In this document: piece after piece, positions 52,801-58,959 of the stretch
How positions within the stretch are numbered: position 1 is the stretch's first letter
Layout: every line of letters starts with the position of its first letter
Source: Stichopus chloronotus
Taxonomy: Eukaryota > Echinodermata > Holothuroidea > Aspidochirotida > Stichopodidae
Length of the DNA: 64,000 bases
Direction of reading: 5' to 3'
Assembly (NCBI GenBank): GCA_021234535.1
Contig: CM037846.1
Span: forward strand, 15,078,150-15,142,149
Notes under the pieces: generated by a model
Told to the model about the DNA's origin: nothing
What the model saw: only the letters and a program-made list of their open reading frames with translations
Databases searched by the model: none
Translations under genes and position numbers: made by a program

Positions 52801-55800
52801 GAATAGTTTAGTGCACATGCCGCGTAGGGATGTTCACTATCTTCATGAACCTACCGACAGATTTGATTGGCATATACGCTCCGTTGGGAGTTTGCATGCT
52901 TTAAATGATGCCACGAAAATCTACTTAGTTGGCAAAAAAAATTCATGACTAAATTAAGTCAACTTAAAACGTTTTGGCCCCACATACAAATACTGATGAA
53001 AACTTTACTTAGAAAGCCATAAAGTCATTTTCACCAAAATTTTTGCATCATACGCTCAATCAGATGAGGTTTCACACTGTGCCAAGCAACTGCTTACCTT
53101 TACCAATTCTCTACTAGCCAGTAACAACATCTCAAAGTTTCCTTTTTCCATATGAGACATCAAGTAGGAGTAGGAATCACGGTCAAACTCTACCGCTTGG
53201 AGTAGGTCAAGCATCTCCTTCCATGTGACATTCATAATCCTCTTTGGCTGAAGAAATAGAAAACAGAAACGTGTTTTAATGTAAGCACTACGAAAGAGAC
53301 CAAATTGTGTGAATTTGCGAATATGTCGATAAGTAGCCAACCAAGTTTGATTGTTTCTATTAAAAGCACAGTATGACCCAGATGCAACACTGTGCTTTGT
53401 GAGCAGAGCTTATATGGTTGCCATGGTTTCCTTTGGTATTATAGGTCTCAAATGGCTAATTGCCAAAGGAAAGGAGTGATTCTAAACATCGGTAGATTAT
53501 ACTTTCTTGTCACAGATGCAAGTAGATTTGAAAACTATCTTGGCAATGTTAGAATATGGAATAAGTGACCCCTATAAATGTCAGACCAGCCACAATGTGC
53601 AAACTACTCTTTATTGGCCTGTAATGAATTCAAGTGATGAAAAATTGGGAGTTTCTGTTTACACTACCACTTAATGAACTTTTAATTGTTTCAAGTTTTA
53701 ACCAGAATGAAAAAATGCATTGTGGTTTTGATGAAGTAAGCTAGCCAAGCTGCTGACAGTAAGTGATACACAAGCAATGAAAATTGCACTGAGAACTCTG
53801 CCTGCTCAGCCTGATACTTTAGCATGATAATAACTATTCCATTATTTTGTAAATTCTCAAACTTTCATTACCTCAGTAAATCGAACAATTCTGAATCTTA
53901 TGAAGGGCCTTTGATCTGCTCCTAGATCTTTACTGGGTGTCTCTGAGTAACTAAAATATTGAGATGGATCCATCCCATGAGATGTCATGATTGAAATGAT
54001 TCCCAACCGTTTCAATGTCTGGTAGGATAAACTTTCTGTGAATCTGGGAAAAAAAAAAGGAAGGAAGGTGCAATTAAGCTAAATGTAACTTAACTCGGTG
54101 AACGCAATGTTTGAAGTAGTAAATGATGATCATGTCGTCATTCTTTGTGGAGTTTGCCTCTTCTCAGATGATGTAATTTTATTGTCATATAATCAACAAT
54201 CTGATAATGATCTTGCTTCTCAAATATACTTCCACAATACTGTGAGTGGATAACCTAAAGACTGGAAGTGAATAATCTCCAGATTGTGATAAGGTTGTCT
54301 GTACATGGACTGTAATCAGAACACGCATGCTAACGTTCCATGATTTGTCTCATTGAAGATCCAGGGTCTCTATGTTTATGAGTCTTTCTTCAAGTTTGGT
54401 GATTGGCTCAAGAACACATGAGTACAGACATCTCAAGGAAGAGAAATGTTGAGTGATACTAATTGTGGAACTGATTAGTTGGCAACATGGATCAGAATTT
54501 TAACAGCACACACACTCTGTATGGTCGGAATCCAAGTGATACTGTAGTTCTCGGTTGTTGGTATCACAAATGCAGTAAGAGCTAGTGCATGAGTAATATA
54601 TGTCCACTGTGTAGGCTATGCACACGCAGCCTACGCAGGAATCACCACAATGATGTTTAATGACACAGAACTCATGATTACCAAGCACTTCACTCTTTTG
54701 AGAGGTTTGTTCTTTCCGATATATACAATTACAGAATCTTACTACAGTACAGTACATGGTCAGAAATTTAATGGTACATGGGGCGAGTCTACTTGGGCAA
54801 AAAGGCTCCCTACAATGTACTTTTTCAGAGAAATGATGTTTTTGAATGATACTCACCATGTGCAAACAATTCTTGAAAATTTCATTTAAGGCATCCCCAT
54901 GCCGGGAATTATTCTCACCCACCAATATTTCTAAGAGGAAGGTTAACTTTAGCTACTAGAAATTATCAGTGGAAATATGCTCAAGCACAGCAATAATGAA
55001 ATTTTTATTGGCATAATTGTAAAACTGATTGATTCCATTTTGTATTGGCATTACACTAAAGAAATGTAATACAGAAAAGCGCAAACTTACGAATACTCCA
55101 TGTGATCATCGACACCAACTGCAAATGAAAGTAAAACAACGTGGGTTTAGTTTCATGTATTACCTTTGCAACCTAGCTACTGTACACATGCAATTATGAT
55201 CGACCCACAATTGAAGAGTGATGGTGACATATTCCAGTGTGCTACTGAAAACTCAATACTGTTGTTACATTCGACACTTTACAACAGAAAAAACTCATAA
55301 AACTCATGAATTACTCATTTCTTATGACAAATCTTGGAAAAGCAACAGCAGAAAAGAAACATCATTGGCTCAAATATATGTGAACAAATGAAAATCGTAT
55401 CACACAAACCAAATTTCTCCACATTTTGAAGAAATTCTGGGCAATTTATCCAAATCCAGGAACGGATAATTATAAGATTGATAAAAGTGAATTAAACATG
55501 TCAAAGTACTATCTTTAAATAGCTTACACACTGATTGAAGACTTGGTACTTTCTCAAGACAAAGTTTCCACATATCCTCTATGAACATTTGTTCATGATA
55601 TCCATACACACTGCCATGACCTTCTGAAAATTCCCAAGTTTTCAACATTGTGAAGTTATGGAGTTCTGCGATTATAGCGTCCATGGCCATCATCATATCT
55701 GTGAAGTTATCAATGGTGTCATTGAAATCTTTCCACATGCTACCATTACAGGAAAATGGTGGTGTAAAATTCATCATTGATGAGTTAAAACCAGAACAGA

Positions 55801-57036
55801 AGGGCCAGCCTCTGGTAGCATTTGACGTGCAGTTCTCCATCCATGCACCGCTGAAGTTGTACATGTCTGGCACCAGTGCAGCTTGGTCAAAAATATTTGT
55901 TTCATTCCACATACCAGATATGGCTTCAAACTTGGTTTGCATTGCTGTGATGTTTTCAAGGAGTTCAGCTATTCTGATGAAGTCCAGATCATGGGTGATA
56001 TTACTTGTGCCATTAAGCCCATTGTCGATCATGCAATACCAAAATTTAATCTCTGGCATGTCCTTATGAAAATTGAAATGATTCTGGTAAGTAAGATTTC
56101 CCTCCAAGTATGACTCTGGCTCTCCTGGAGGGTCCTGGGCAGAGGATGGTTGATGTTCATCTTGTTTACGTGCAGAGCTGGAGAAAACTACAAGTAGACC
56201 TGGAAAAAAAAAAAAACTAAAAGTAGTTACGGTAGCAAACTGTTAAATTGGTCTGAATCTTTTGTATTTCTGCTGAGTACTGAGATAAGGCACAGATTAA
56301 ATGATGATCATAATGTATTAGTTTTCTATTTCAGAGTTGTTGTTTTTTTATCTTGGGTGGAATCTATAGCTCCTTCTGCAACCCTAACTTTTACTCATTG
56401 TCAACATTTTACTACAATCTTGTGGGCTCATCTACCGTAGCTAGCCAAAGTTCCCCCCTAAACATTGAATTGTGGAGTAAATTGATATCTATGTCTTATT
56501 ATGACCTAATGCATCCAACAGATTACGCATCCAATTGCCCATGTAGAAGACCAGGCCTGTAGCCACACTAACCAATTTGGAGGGGGGGGGGGGCACATCA
56601 ATGTTGGAGTTTGGCCAGCTTGGGGAGAGCTCTAAGGGGAAGGGTGCCTTTTTCATGATTTCTAAATATGCAAAATGATGCAACTGATTTCCATCTTTTC
56701 TCCCTATATTTGTATTCAAAAAAGCAGGATCTCTATTTGAAAAATTGTTGAAAATTTTTCAGAAGGTTGTGGCCCCCATTCCCCCCCCCCTCCCTGTGAC
56801 TTTGTGCCTATAGGCCAGTATCTTGTGCAGTGTTATGCTTGGCTTGTACCTTACATATTCATTGTGCTAATACACTGCATACGTGCACTACACATCTGGG
56901 TGCGGTATGTGAATGCCTGGTTTAAAAACTATAGTTATATTGAGCTATTCAATTCTGGCCTCATGAAGAGATAAGGAGAGGTCTACTCACCCAGAAGGAG
57001 GGAGGCTGTCATTGACTGATAAAAGGCCAGATTCAT
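20105..57036 (-). CDS. Mesothelin/stereocilin/otoancorin-like surface precursor protein (30 coding exons, 1,440 aa)
   Basis: This span is the whole coding region, read on the minus strand from an ATG at 57036 to a TAA at 20107-20105. Thirty exons with matching phases give 1,440 codons without a stop. Order of parts: signal peptide (residues 1-25); region with about 14 N-glycosylation sequons (about 25-240); many helical repeats typical of the stereocilin/otoancorin/mesothelin superfamily (250-1060; short motifs with W, LG and DL/EL positions); basic RRKKR site (1066-1070); C-terminal part with cysteines at 1078, 1107, 1220 and 1248; acidic Pro/Thr/Glu stalk (1380-1416); hydrophobic tail (1424-1440). 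Known for the family: mesothelin is made as a precursor, cut by furin, and its C-terminal piece is GPI-anchored and acts in cell adhesion. I infer the same plan here. Individual exons are listed separately. Weak points are the donors of exons 13, 21 and 26 and the two microexons. Confidence 0.8.
20510..20790. repeat. TTTCCAGGGCTT-type degenerate repeat (intron 29)
   Basis: Repeated short words around ACTTTTCCAGAA, TTTCCAGGGCTTGAA and TTTCCTGGGCTTTCCA. They resemble the related run at 41365-41480 in the other strand sense. Such words recur in many invertebrate introns. Confidence 0.4.
21540..22660 (+). repeat. DR1-bearing satellite block 1a (about 145 bp units, CA-rich end)
   Basis: About seven tandem units. 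The core word falls at 21589, 21726, 21872, 22017, 22162, 22306 and 22450, so the period is 143-146 bp after the first. Three cores are perfect TGACCTTTGACCT, and the others differ by one base. The tandem part runs into a CACACACC microsatellite at about 22578-22625. Lies in intron 29. Confidence 0.85.
22860..23275 (+). repeat. DR1-bearing satellite block 1b
   Basis: Two further units (cores at about 22908 and 23049, the second TGACCTTTGACCA). They are followed by a tail matching that of block 1a (AAGTGTCACAA...GGTTTATCTTTTCATTGAAA), but with the CA run reduced. Confidence 0.7.
23445..23531 (-). CDS. Mesothelin-like gene exon 29 (acidic Pro/Thr/Glu stalk)
   Basis: Residues 1388-1416, almost entirely Glu, Pro, Thr, Ser, Gly and Asp. 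It looks like an extended stalk between the folded part and the membrane tail. Acceptor CTCCTGCAG, donor GTATGA, phase 1 to 1. Confidence 0.8.
23828..24020 (-). CDS. Mesothelin-like gene exon 28
   Basis: Residues 1324-1387. Leu-Gly-Ile-Leu-Gly-Ala-Phe, Glu-Glu-Gln-Leu-Ala-Ala-Leu: the last recognisable repeat, then an acidic tail beginning the stalk. Acceptor after a long T-run and CCAG, donor GTATGT, phase 0 to 1. Confidence 0.85.
24167..24189 (-). CDS. Mesothelin-like gene exon 27 (23-nt microexon, tentative)
   Basis: Between TTGACAG and GTAAAATG lie 23 nt giving Asp-Asn-Thr-Leu-Ala-Ala-Thr-Leu (residues 1316-1323). It converts phase 1 to the phase 0 that exon 28 requires. Exon 26 cannot join exon 28 directly without a stop. 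Chance matches of this kind are possible. Confidence 0.45.
24510..25145 (+). repeat. DR1-bearing satellite block 2 (intron 25)
   Basis: Diverged units with cores at 24521, about 24793 and 24935. It ends in a CA/TA microsatellite (25061-25100) and then a GATTATCATCGAAA tail that is nearly repeated in block 3. Confidence 0.75.
25150..25248 (-). CDS. Mesothelin-like gene exon 26
   Basis: Residues 1283-1315. Gly-Phe-Thr-Thr-Asp-Glu-Leu-Ser start, one sequon (Asn-Ser-Thr). Acceptor CTCTCCAG is good. The donor used, GTTTGT, is weaker than GTATGT four bases on, but the latter gives no open frame with exons 27 and 28. Confidence 0.7.
26040..26950 (+). repeat. DR1-bearing satellite block 3 (intron 25)
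   Basis: At least five diverged units, with cores such as those at 26470 and 26612. It ends in a CA run (26878-26900) followed by GATTATCATCAAAACCAACAA, the same tail as block 2. Confidence 0.75.
27062..27424. repeat. Near-identical 183 bp tandem duplication (intron 25)
   Basis: Copies at about 27062-27240 and 27245-27423 differ at one base that I could see (AACAACAGTG versus AACAGCAGTG). This means a recent duplication or an assembly duplication. Confidence 0.9.
28160..28805. repeat. Diverged TGACCTT-word array ending in an AGAC microsatellite
   Basis: Scattered TGACCTTGG and TTTGACCTTG words, then GACA/GATA tetranucleotides from about 28700 to 28805. It resembles the satellite blocks in plan (unit array, then microsatellite) but is too diverged to join with confidence. 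Confidence 0.4.
29047..29186 (-). CDS. Mesothelin-like gene exon 25
   Basis: Residues 1236-1282. Cys1248 in Glu-Ile-Cys-Thr-Thr-Asp-Gln-Leu, then a helix and Ala-Ser-Trp-Gln-Pro-Glu opening the next repeat. Acceptor AATGTAG, donor GTAATG, phase 2 to 1. Confidence 0.8.
29187..30449. other. Intron 24 of the mesothelin-like gene
   Basis: No exon seen. Two diverged direct copies of a segment containing GGCAACTAATGTCC-like and AAGAAAACC words lie at about 29575-29780 and 29885-30080. Confidence 0.4.
30450..30592 (-). CDS. Mesothelin-like gene exon 24
   Basis: Residues 1189-1235. Ser-Gln-Tyr-Leu, Leu-Glu-Glu-Leu-Asn-Ser-Val-Asp, then Cys1220 in Phe-Ile-Cys-Gly-Leu-Thr, and one sequon (Asn-Ser-Ser). 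The cysteine matches the third one of mature mesothelin in context. Acceptor with a strong pyrimidine tract, donor GTAAGG. Confidence 0.85.
30593..31519. other. Intron 23 of the mesothelin-like gene
   Basis: Nothing recognisable. A stretch around 31430-31510 is richer in G+C and open on the minus strand for about 60 codons but has no matching phase. Confidence 0.4.
31520..31533 (-). CDS. Mesothelin-like gene exon 23 (14-nt microexon)
   Basis: Between TATCACAG and GTATGA lie 14 nt that take phase 1 from exon 22 and deliver phase 0 to exon 24, coding for Ile/Ser-Asp-His-Gln (residues 1184-1188). The restored protein lines up with the exon 18/19 repeat. Found by frame logic; it needs cDNA proof. 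Confidence 0.55.
31805..31961 (-). CDS. Mesothelin-like gene exon 22
   Basis: Residues 1132-1183. Trp-Gly-Glu-Pro-Ser, then Met-Thr-Pro-Asp-Glu-Leu-Ser-Gln-Leu-Gly, then a sequon (Asn-Leu-Thr). The donor GTAAGAG is strong and leaves phase 1, which cannot join exon 24 directly and so demands a further small exon. Confidence 0.85.
31962..33091. other. Intron 21 of the mesothelin-like gene (GC-AG type)
   Basis: Its donor is GC rather than GT. I see no exon or repeat of note inside. Confidence 0.5.
33092..33273 (-). CDS. Mesothelin-like gene exon 21 (start of mesothelin-like C-terminal part)
   Basis: Residues 1071-1131. Contains Cys1078 and Cys1107, Ile-Ala-Trp-Ser-Leu, and an Asp-Gln-Leu-Asp-Val-Leu helix resembling the start of mature mesothelin. 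The donor is GC (CAG followed by GCTAGT), the only nearby site keeping phase 0 into exon 22; a GT five bases on would break the frame. Confidence 0.75.
33274..34348. other. Intron 20 with short duplication and AATG microsatellite
   Basis: A 35 bp unit (CATACTGCTTGGTATAGTAT and following bases) is directly duplicated at about 33787-33856. A GAAT microsatellite of 11 units lies at 34203-34247. Confidence 0.7.
34203..34247. repeat. GAAT microsatellite
   Basis: Eleven uninterrupted GAAT units. Confidence 0.95.
34349..34544 (-). CDS. Mesothelin-like gene exon 20 (ends with the RRKKR cleavage site)
   Basis: Residues 1006-1070. After the last N-terminal repeat comes a Ser/Asp/Thr linker and then Arg-Arg-Lys-Lys-Arg directly at the exon end, followed in exon 21 by Asp. 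This fits a furin-type site in an exposed loop and sits where mesothelin precursors are cut. Donor GTATAG, phase 1. Confidence 0.85.
34545..35722. other. Intron 19 of the mesothelin-like gene
   Basis: I see nothing in it beyond AT-rich unique sequence. Confidence 0.4.
35723..35813 (-). CDS. Mesothelin-like gene exon 19
   Basis: Residues 975-1005. Short exon with Glu-Thr-Trp-Ser-Ser and Leu-Tyr-Leu-Ser-Pro-His-Gln-Ile, a textbook superfamily repeat. Acceptor TTGAACAG, donor GTGAGA, phase 2 to 0. Confidence 0.85.
35814..37327. other. Introns 18 and 17, flanking exon 18
   Basis: No other exon or repeat seen on either side of exon 18 (36600-36799). Confidence 0.4.
36600..36799 (-). CDS. Mesothelin-like gene exon 18
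   Basis: Residues 909-974. Repeat with Leu-Gly-Tyr-Leu-Gly-Cys and several aspartates, then two adjacent cysteines. The acceptor CTTCAAAG has a weak pyrimidine tract. The donor GTATGT is good; phase 0 to 2. Confidence 0.75.
37328..37460 (-). CDS. Mesothelin-like gene exon 17
   Basis: Residues 864-908, ends in phase 0. It starts with Pro-Glu-Glu-Leu-Ser-His-Leu. The Arg-Ser-Lys-Arg at 894-897 matches a minimal furin pattern but sits in a predicted repeat helix, so it is probably not cut. Confidence 0.8.
37461..39998. other. Intron 16 of the mesothelin-like gene
   Basis: Unique-looking up to about 39000, then satellite block 4. No exon seen. Confidence 0.5.
39005..39860 (+). repeat. DR1-bearing satellite block 4 (intron 16)
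   Basis: Five or six units; perfect cores at 39514 and 39660, and TGACCTTTGACCC at 39050. Closes with a CA-rich microsatellite (about 39780-39830). Confidence 0.8.
39999..40114 (-). CDS. Mesothelin-like gene exon 16
   Basis: Residues 826-863, phase 0 to 2. Contains a sequon (Asn-Phe-Thr) and Leu-Ala-Glu-Val-Asn-Ser-Leu. Acceptor AATACAG, donor GTAAGTAT. Confidence 0.8.
40440..40620. repeat. 70 bp tandem repeat abutting the exon 15 donor
   Basis: Three units with equivalent points at 40481, 40550 and 40620. Each contains, on the minus strand, an AACAGG/CCAGG start, a TATCAGAA word and a TGGATAA/AGGATAA word. The unit nearest the exon begins at the splice site itself. Confidence 0.7.
40618..40735 (-). 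CDS. Mesothelin-like gene exon 15
   Basis: Residues 786-825. Shows Met-Leu-Gly-Thr-Val and a Gly-Trp-Asn-Leu motif. The donor GTGTTTG lies at the edge of a three-copy 70 bp tandem repeat in the following intron. Confidence 0.8.
41027..41095 (-). CDS. Mesothelin-like gene exon 14
   Basis: Residues 763-785. Only one phase is open, and it matches exons 13 and 15. It contains the Gly-Phe-Thr-Ser-Asp-Thr-Ile start of a repeat and one sequon. Donor GTAAGG. Confidence 0.75.
41365..41480. repeat. CTTTCAAGG/TTTTCAAGG degenerate repeat (intron 13)
   Basis: A run of words like ACTTTTCAAGGACTTTGA and ACTTTCAAGGTTTTCAAGG directly downstream of exon 13. Confidence 0.5.
41520..41554 (-). CDS. Mesothelin-like gene exon 13 (35 nt)
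   Basis: Residues 752-762, a very basic helix (Glu-Arg-Glu-Arg-Arg-Arg-Arg). The acceptor TTATACAG is good. The donor GTTAAA is weak, but it is the site whose phase (2) keeps exon 14 open; the other two phases into exon 14 meet stops. Confidence 0.6.
41961..42143 (-). CDS. Mesothelin-like gene exon 12
   Basis: 183 nt, phase 0 to 0, residues 691-751. Contains Leu-Lys-Asp-Leu-Gly, Leu-Asn-Asp-Ile and an Ile-Gln-Trp-Asn motif. Acceptor CTTTCCAG, donor GTATGTC. Confidence 0.85.
43735..43899 (-). CDS. Mesothelin-like gene exon 11
   Basis: 165 nt, phase 0 to 0, residues 636-690. Another repeat: Leu-Arg-Ser-Leu, Met-Ser-Pro-Glu-Asp-Val, and a Gln-Lys-Arg helix. Acceptor TTCCCAG, donor GTATGAG. Confidence 0.85.
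44557..44802 (-). CDS. Mesothelin-like gene exon 10
   Basis: Residues 554-635, phase 0 to 0. Contains the clearest full repeat in the protein: Gly-Asp-Pro-Ser-Thr-Trp, Leu-Ala-Lys-Ile-Gly, Leu-Glu-Val-Lys-Asp-Leu-Glu-Arg-Ile-Pro. This pattern is what identified the superfamily. Confidence 0.9.
46145..46262 (-). CDS. Mesothelin-like gene exon 9
   Basis: Residues 514-553. Shows Leu-Gly-Lys-Leu, then Asp-Gln-Leu-Gln-Ser-Leu-Pro, the usual second half of a repeat. Ends with Gly-Arg-Lys-Arg just before the junction, which is not a good furin match because P4 is Gly. Donor GTAAGT in phase 0. Confidence 0.85.
46375..47195 (+). repeat. Dispersed repeat A, copy 2 (intron 8)
   Basis: Collinear with 6230-7215 in the same orientation, with small indels. 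It lies between exons 8 and 9 of the mesothelin-like gene. Confidence 0.55.
48042..48160 (-). CDS. Mesothelin-like gene exon 8
   Basis: Residues 475-513, with a Leu-Pro-Asp-Ile start and an Asp-Trp-Thr-Trp-Ser motif that opens the next repeat. Acceptor TTTGGCAG, donor GTAAATG, phase 0 to 2. Confidence 0.8.
48962..49142 (-). CDS. Mesothelin-like gene exon 7
   Basis: Residues 414-474. Carries a typical repeat: an aliphatic helix, then His-Trp-Gly, Lys-Trp-Thr, and Leu-Gly-Pro before Leu-Ser. The donor chosen is GTAGAT (phase 0). A site 9 nt further on (GTTTGT) would also keep the frame and add three residues. Confidence 0.75.
49361..50109. mobile_element. Foldback element with about 240 bp inverted arms (intron 6)
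   Basis: The arm at 49361-49600 and the reverse complement of 49870-50109 match along their length with scattered differences. Shared words include ATTTTCATTCACATTC, TTTTGAAATGA, CCATGGGCAA and ACTATGCATGTATA. The loop is about 270 bp. No transposase is present, so it would be a non-autonomous element. The flank at 49295-49335 also matches 13255-13300. Confidence 0.75.
51246..51418 (-). CDS. Mesothelin-like gene exon 6
   Basis: Residues 357-413. Contains Trp-Gly and Arg-Trp-Thr motifs like the tryptophan at the start of superfamily repeats. Acceptor TTAAAAG, donor GTAAGTAT, ends in phase 2. Confidence 0.8.
53098..53247 (-). CDS. Mesothelin-like gene exon 5
   Basis: 150 nt, phase 0 to 0, residues 307-356. 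It is helical, with repeated Leu and acidic residues, and contains one sequon (Asn-Val-Thr). Acceptor TTCTTCAG, donor GTAAGC. Confidence 0.85.
53872..54043 (-). CDS. Mesothelin-like gene exon 4
   Basis: Codes for residues 249-306, starting with the first recognisable helical repeat (Leu-Lys-Arg-Leu-Gly pattern). The acceptor follows a T-run and CCCAG; the donor is GTAATG in phase 0. Confidence 0.8.
55091..55118 (-). CDS. Mesothelin-like gene exon 3 (28 nt)
   Basis: A small exon for residues 240-248 (Phe-Gly-Val-Asp-Asp-His-Met-Glu-Tyr) between TTTGCAG and GTAAGT, phase 1 to 2. Both splice sites are strong and the phases fit exons 2 and 4. Confidence 0.75.
55528..56199 (-). CDS. Mesothelin-like gene exon 2 (glycan-rich N-terminal region)
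   Basis: At 672 nt this is by far the largest exon; it codes for residues 16-239. After the end of the signal peptide come a charged Gln/Glu/Pro stretch and then a region with about 14 Asn-X-Ser/Thr sequons, many Met, Phe and Trp, and several cysteines. I do not recognise this region as a named domain, and it differs in composition from the helical repeats that follow. The acceptor is a long T-run ending CCAG; the donor is GTAAGC in phase 1. Confidence 0.85.
56575..56790 (+). repeat. Dispersed repeat C, copy 2 (with poly-G)
   Basis: Collinear with 15800-16010; a poly-G run opens it and a poly-C run follows. Lies in intron 1 of the mesothelin-like gene. Confidence 0.5.
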
Positions 57037-57063
57037 TTTGCCCACCTTCGCTGATGTCTTCAG
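56991..57063 (-). CDS. Mesothelin-like gene exon 1 (start codon, signal peptide)
   Basis: The ATG is at 57036-57034, and 57037-57063 is 5' UTR. It codes for residues 1-15, the first half of a signal peptide, and ends in phase 1 before GTGAGT. The hydrophobic stretch continues into exon 2 (Leu-Leu-Val-Val-Phe, then Ser-Ser-Ser-Ala). I chose this ATG because it lies directly after the acceptor and is the only one giving a complete signal peptide; a second in-frame Met lies at residue 9. Confidence 0.8.
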
Positions 57064-57179
57064 CTAAGGAAAGGAGAAAAGAAGCTTACATCATTGAATC
57101 AATGTGTTACAATTAACTTCAATATTAATTTGTGCAGGTTTCATTTCTTTGTCAACATAGAAACAGGATTTATTTTCTC

Positions 57180-57600
57180 ACCCCAACACAATGAGTATAA
57201 AAATCATCTAAGCTTCCCACCTTCAGATATCATGTTAGCTAGGTTTTTAGTGTTTGTTACCCACAGTAACCTCAGGTGACCTTTGACCTAAACCTAAAAC
57301 AAATCAAACTCATCTACTAATCATAATGCATTCCCATGCTACACAAAAAGTTTTTTCTAGCTTCCTACTTTGAGATATTATGTTCAAAGGTTTTCAGAGG
57401 CTAACCCCAGTGTCCCCAGATGACCTTTGACCTCTACCATAACAATAAGGGGTATACCTTCTACAAATGGCAGATCATCATACCATATCATGTTGGACTT
57501 TCATCGGACTTTCCCTTACTGAGTTAGAGCATAACCAAGCATCACAGACAAACACAGCCACACATGTCACACACACATACCAACCTGACTAATTTCATCT
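57180..57600 (+). repeat. DR1-bearing satellite block 5 (5' flank, or first intron)
   Basis: Two units with perfect cores at 57277 and 57421. Closes with a CACACA-rich tail at about 57540-57590. Sits just upstream of exon 1. Confidence 0.8.
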
Positions 57601-58539
57601 ATGTTATTTTGCTAATGCAAGGAACCAAAAAAAAAAAAAACAGAAGTAGTAGCCTAAACATCTACTGTATCACTTCTTTGATCTGGTCCAGTCTGCATTT
57701 TGTGCAGTCTGAACCAAAGATCTCCAGCGTGGAAGTTACATTACAGGTAGGTATTGGTTTACAGATGCATTTACAGTTGTTAACTTAATGACACTTAGCG
57801 TACTAGGGTAGAATTAATCAATCTTTCTTCAAGGCAGTGAAACACTTAATTGTACAGGATTTGCAGCATGCTTTTCTAGCTTTTCAGTTTTCAACGTTGG
57901 TTGTGACACAAAAAGACAATGAACAGGCATCTGATTTAGATATTCTCTTTGAGTAGGCCGGAAAATAAATTTTCGACATAGCTACAGCATGATTCGTCCA
58001 GCTTTCCGCTGGGACAGTCCTGCCAGACTAAAAAGTTTTCATTTTGTGTGGACAAAGGACAAGTGACTGGAGACACGGCCAGAGTCCAGTTCCATAGGCA
58101 CAATGCACAGTTGAACTGACTGATGATCCCAAGCCTACAACTTCAAAGGAATCTGAGATCATACCTACTTTCAGTAGCAGCCTCAACGGTAAAATCAAGC
58201 AATAGAGTGGAGACCTTGGTAACAGTGTACCAAATGAGCTCAACCCCGACCAGTTACCTATGTCTGGTTGGATTTAATATATGCCCAGAACTCCTAGGAT
58301 AGGGAAAATCCCTATGTAGTACAACCAGCCTAGGCCTTACATTAAGAATGATTTTATCAATACATTTGAGCTCGAGGGTGGGTATAGAGTGCTACTGTAT
58401 TAAATCAAAAGATCTGATTAAGAGAGTCAAATAAGGTTCGTAGTGGACGTAAGAATACAAAAATAGGCCAAGTTTAATGTATTGTCAGAAGGAGCATCAG
58501 ACCTTGTAGATTTACTAATGTAGGGTCTAGGCAGGGACG

Positions 58540-58860
58540 CCTGTGGTTAAAGGCCCCAAGCTATATTTTTGGCTTCCGGAGAGCAGAATTCTCAACTGGT
58601 TCTACTCTTTGATTGACAGCAAATTCAAAAGATGCAGAGTAGGCCTAGCTCATATTACACAATGTACAACAGGAATCCACTATTTTAATAAAACGTGAGG
58701 AGGGATTTTAGACAGGCTGTGAGAAAATCCTGAGAAGATCCTGTTGAAGTCCCATTCAAGCTAGCTAGTGGATTCAGTGGGACTTGATGGGAATCTTCTC
58801 CTGGATATAGTGGTCGGGAGAACTGAAACTGTTTGGGGTGATGAGTATTTGTCTTTAAGA
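58540..58860 (+). repeat. Dispersed repeat B, copy 2
   Basis: Same orientation and order of blocks as 12140-12410. No coding potential seen. Confidence 0.6.
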
Positions 58861-58959
58861 GCACTTGCAAAGCACCATTTCAGCCCATCTGCAAGAACTG
58901 TGAAGCCAAAAATTCGCACATGTCAGCACTGTGCGCTATGTGTCAACTCATGATGCAGG

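Larger units (their letters stand above)
51419..55090. other. Introns 3-5 of the mesothelin-like gene
   Basis: Intron 5 contains 52430-52700, similar to 7200-7450 (TCTGTGAGA, TTTCTTGAAAA words). Intron 3 contains a 141-codon cysteine-rich minus-strand open frame (54500-54925) that lacks splice support. Confidence 0.4.
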
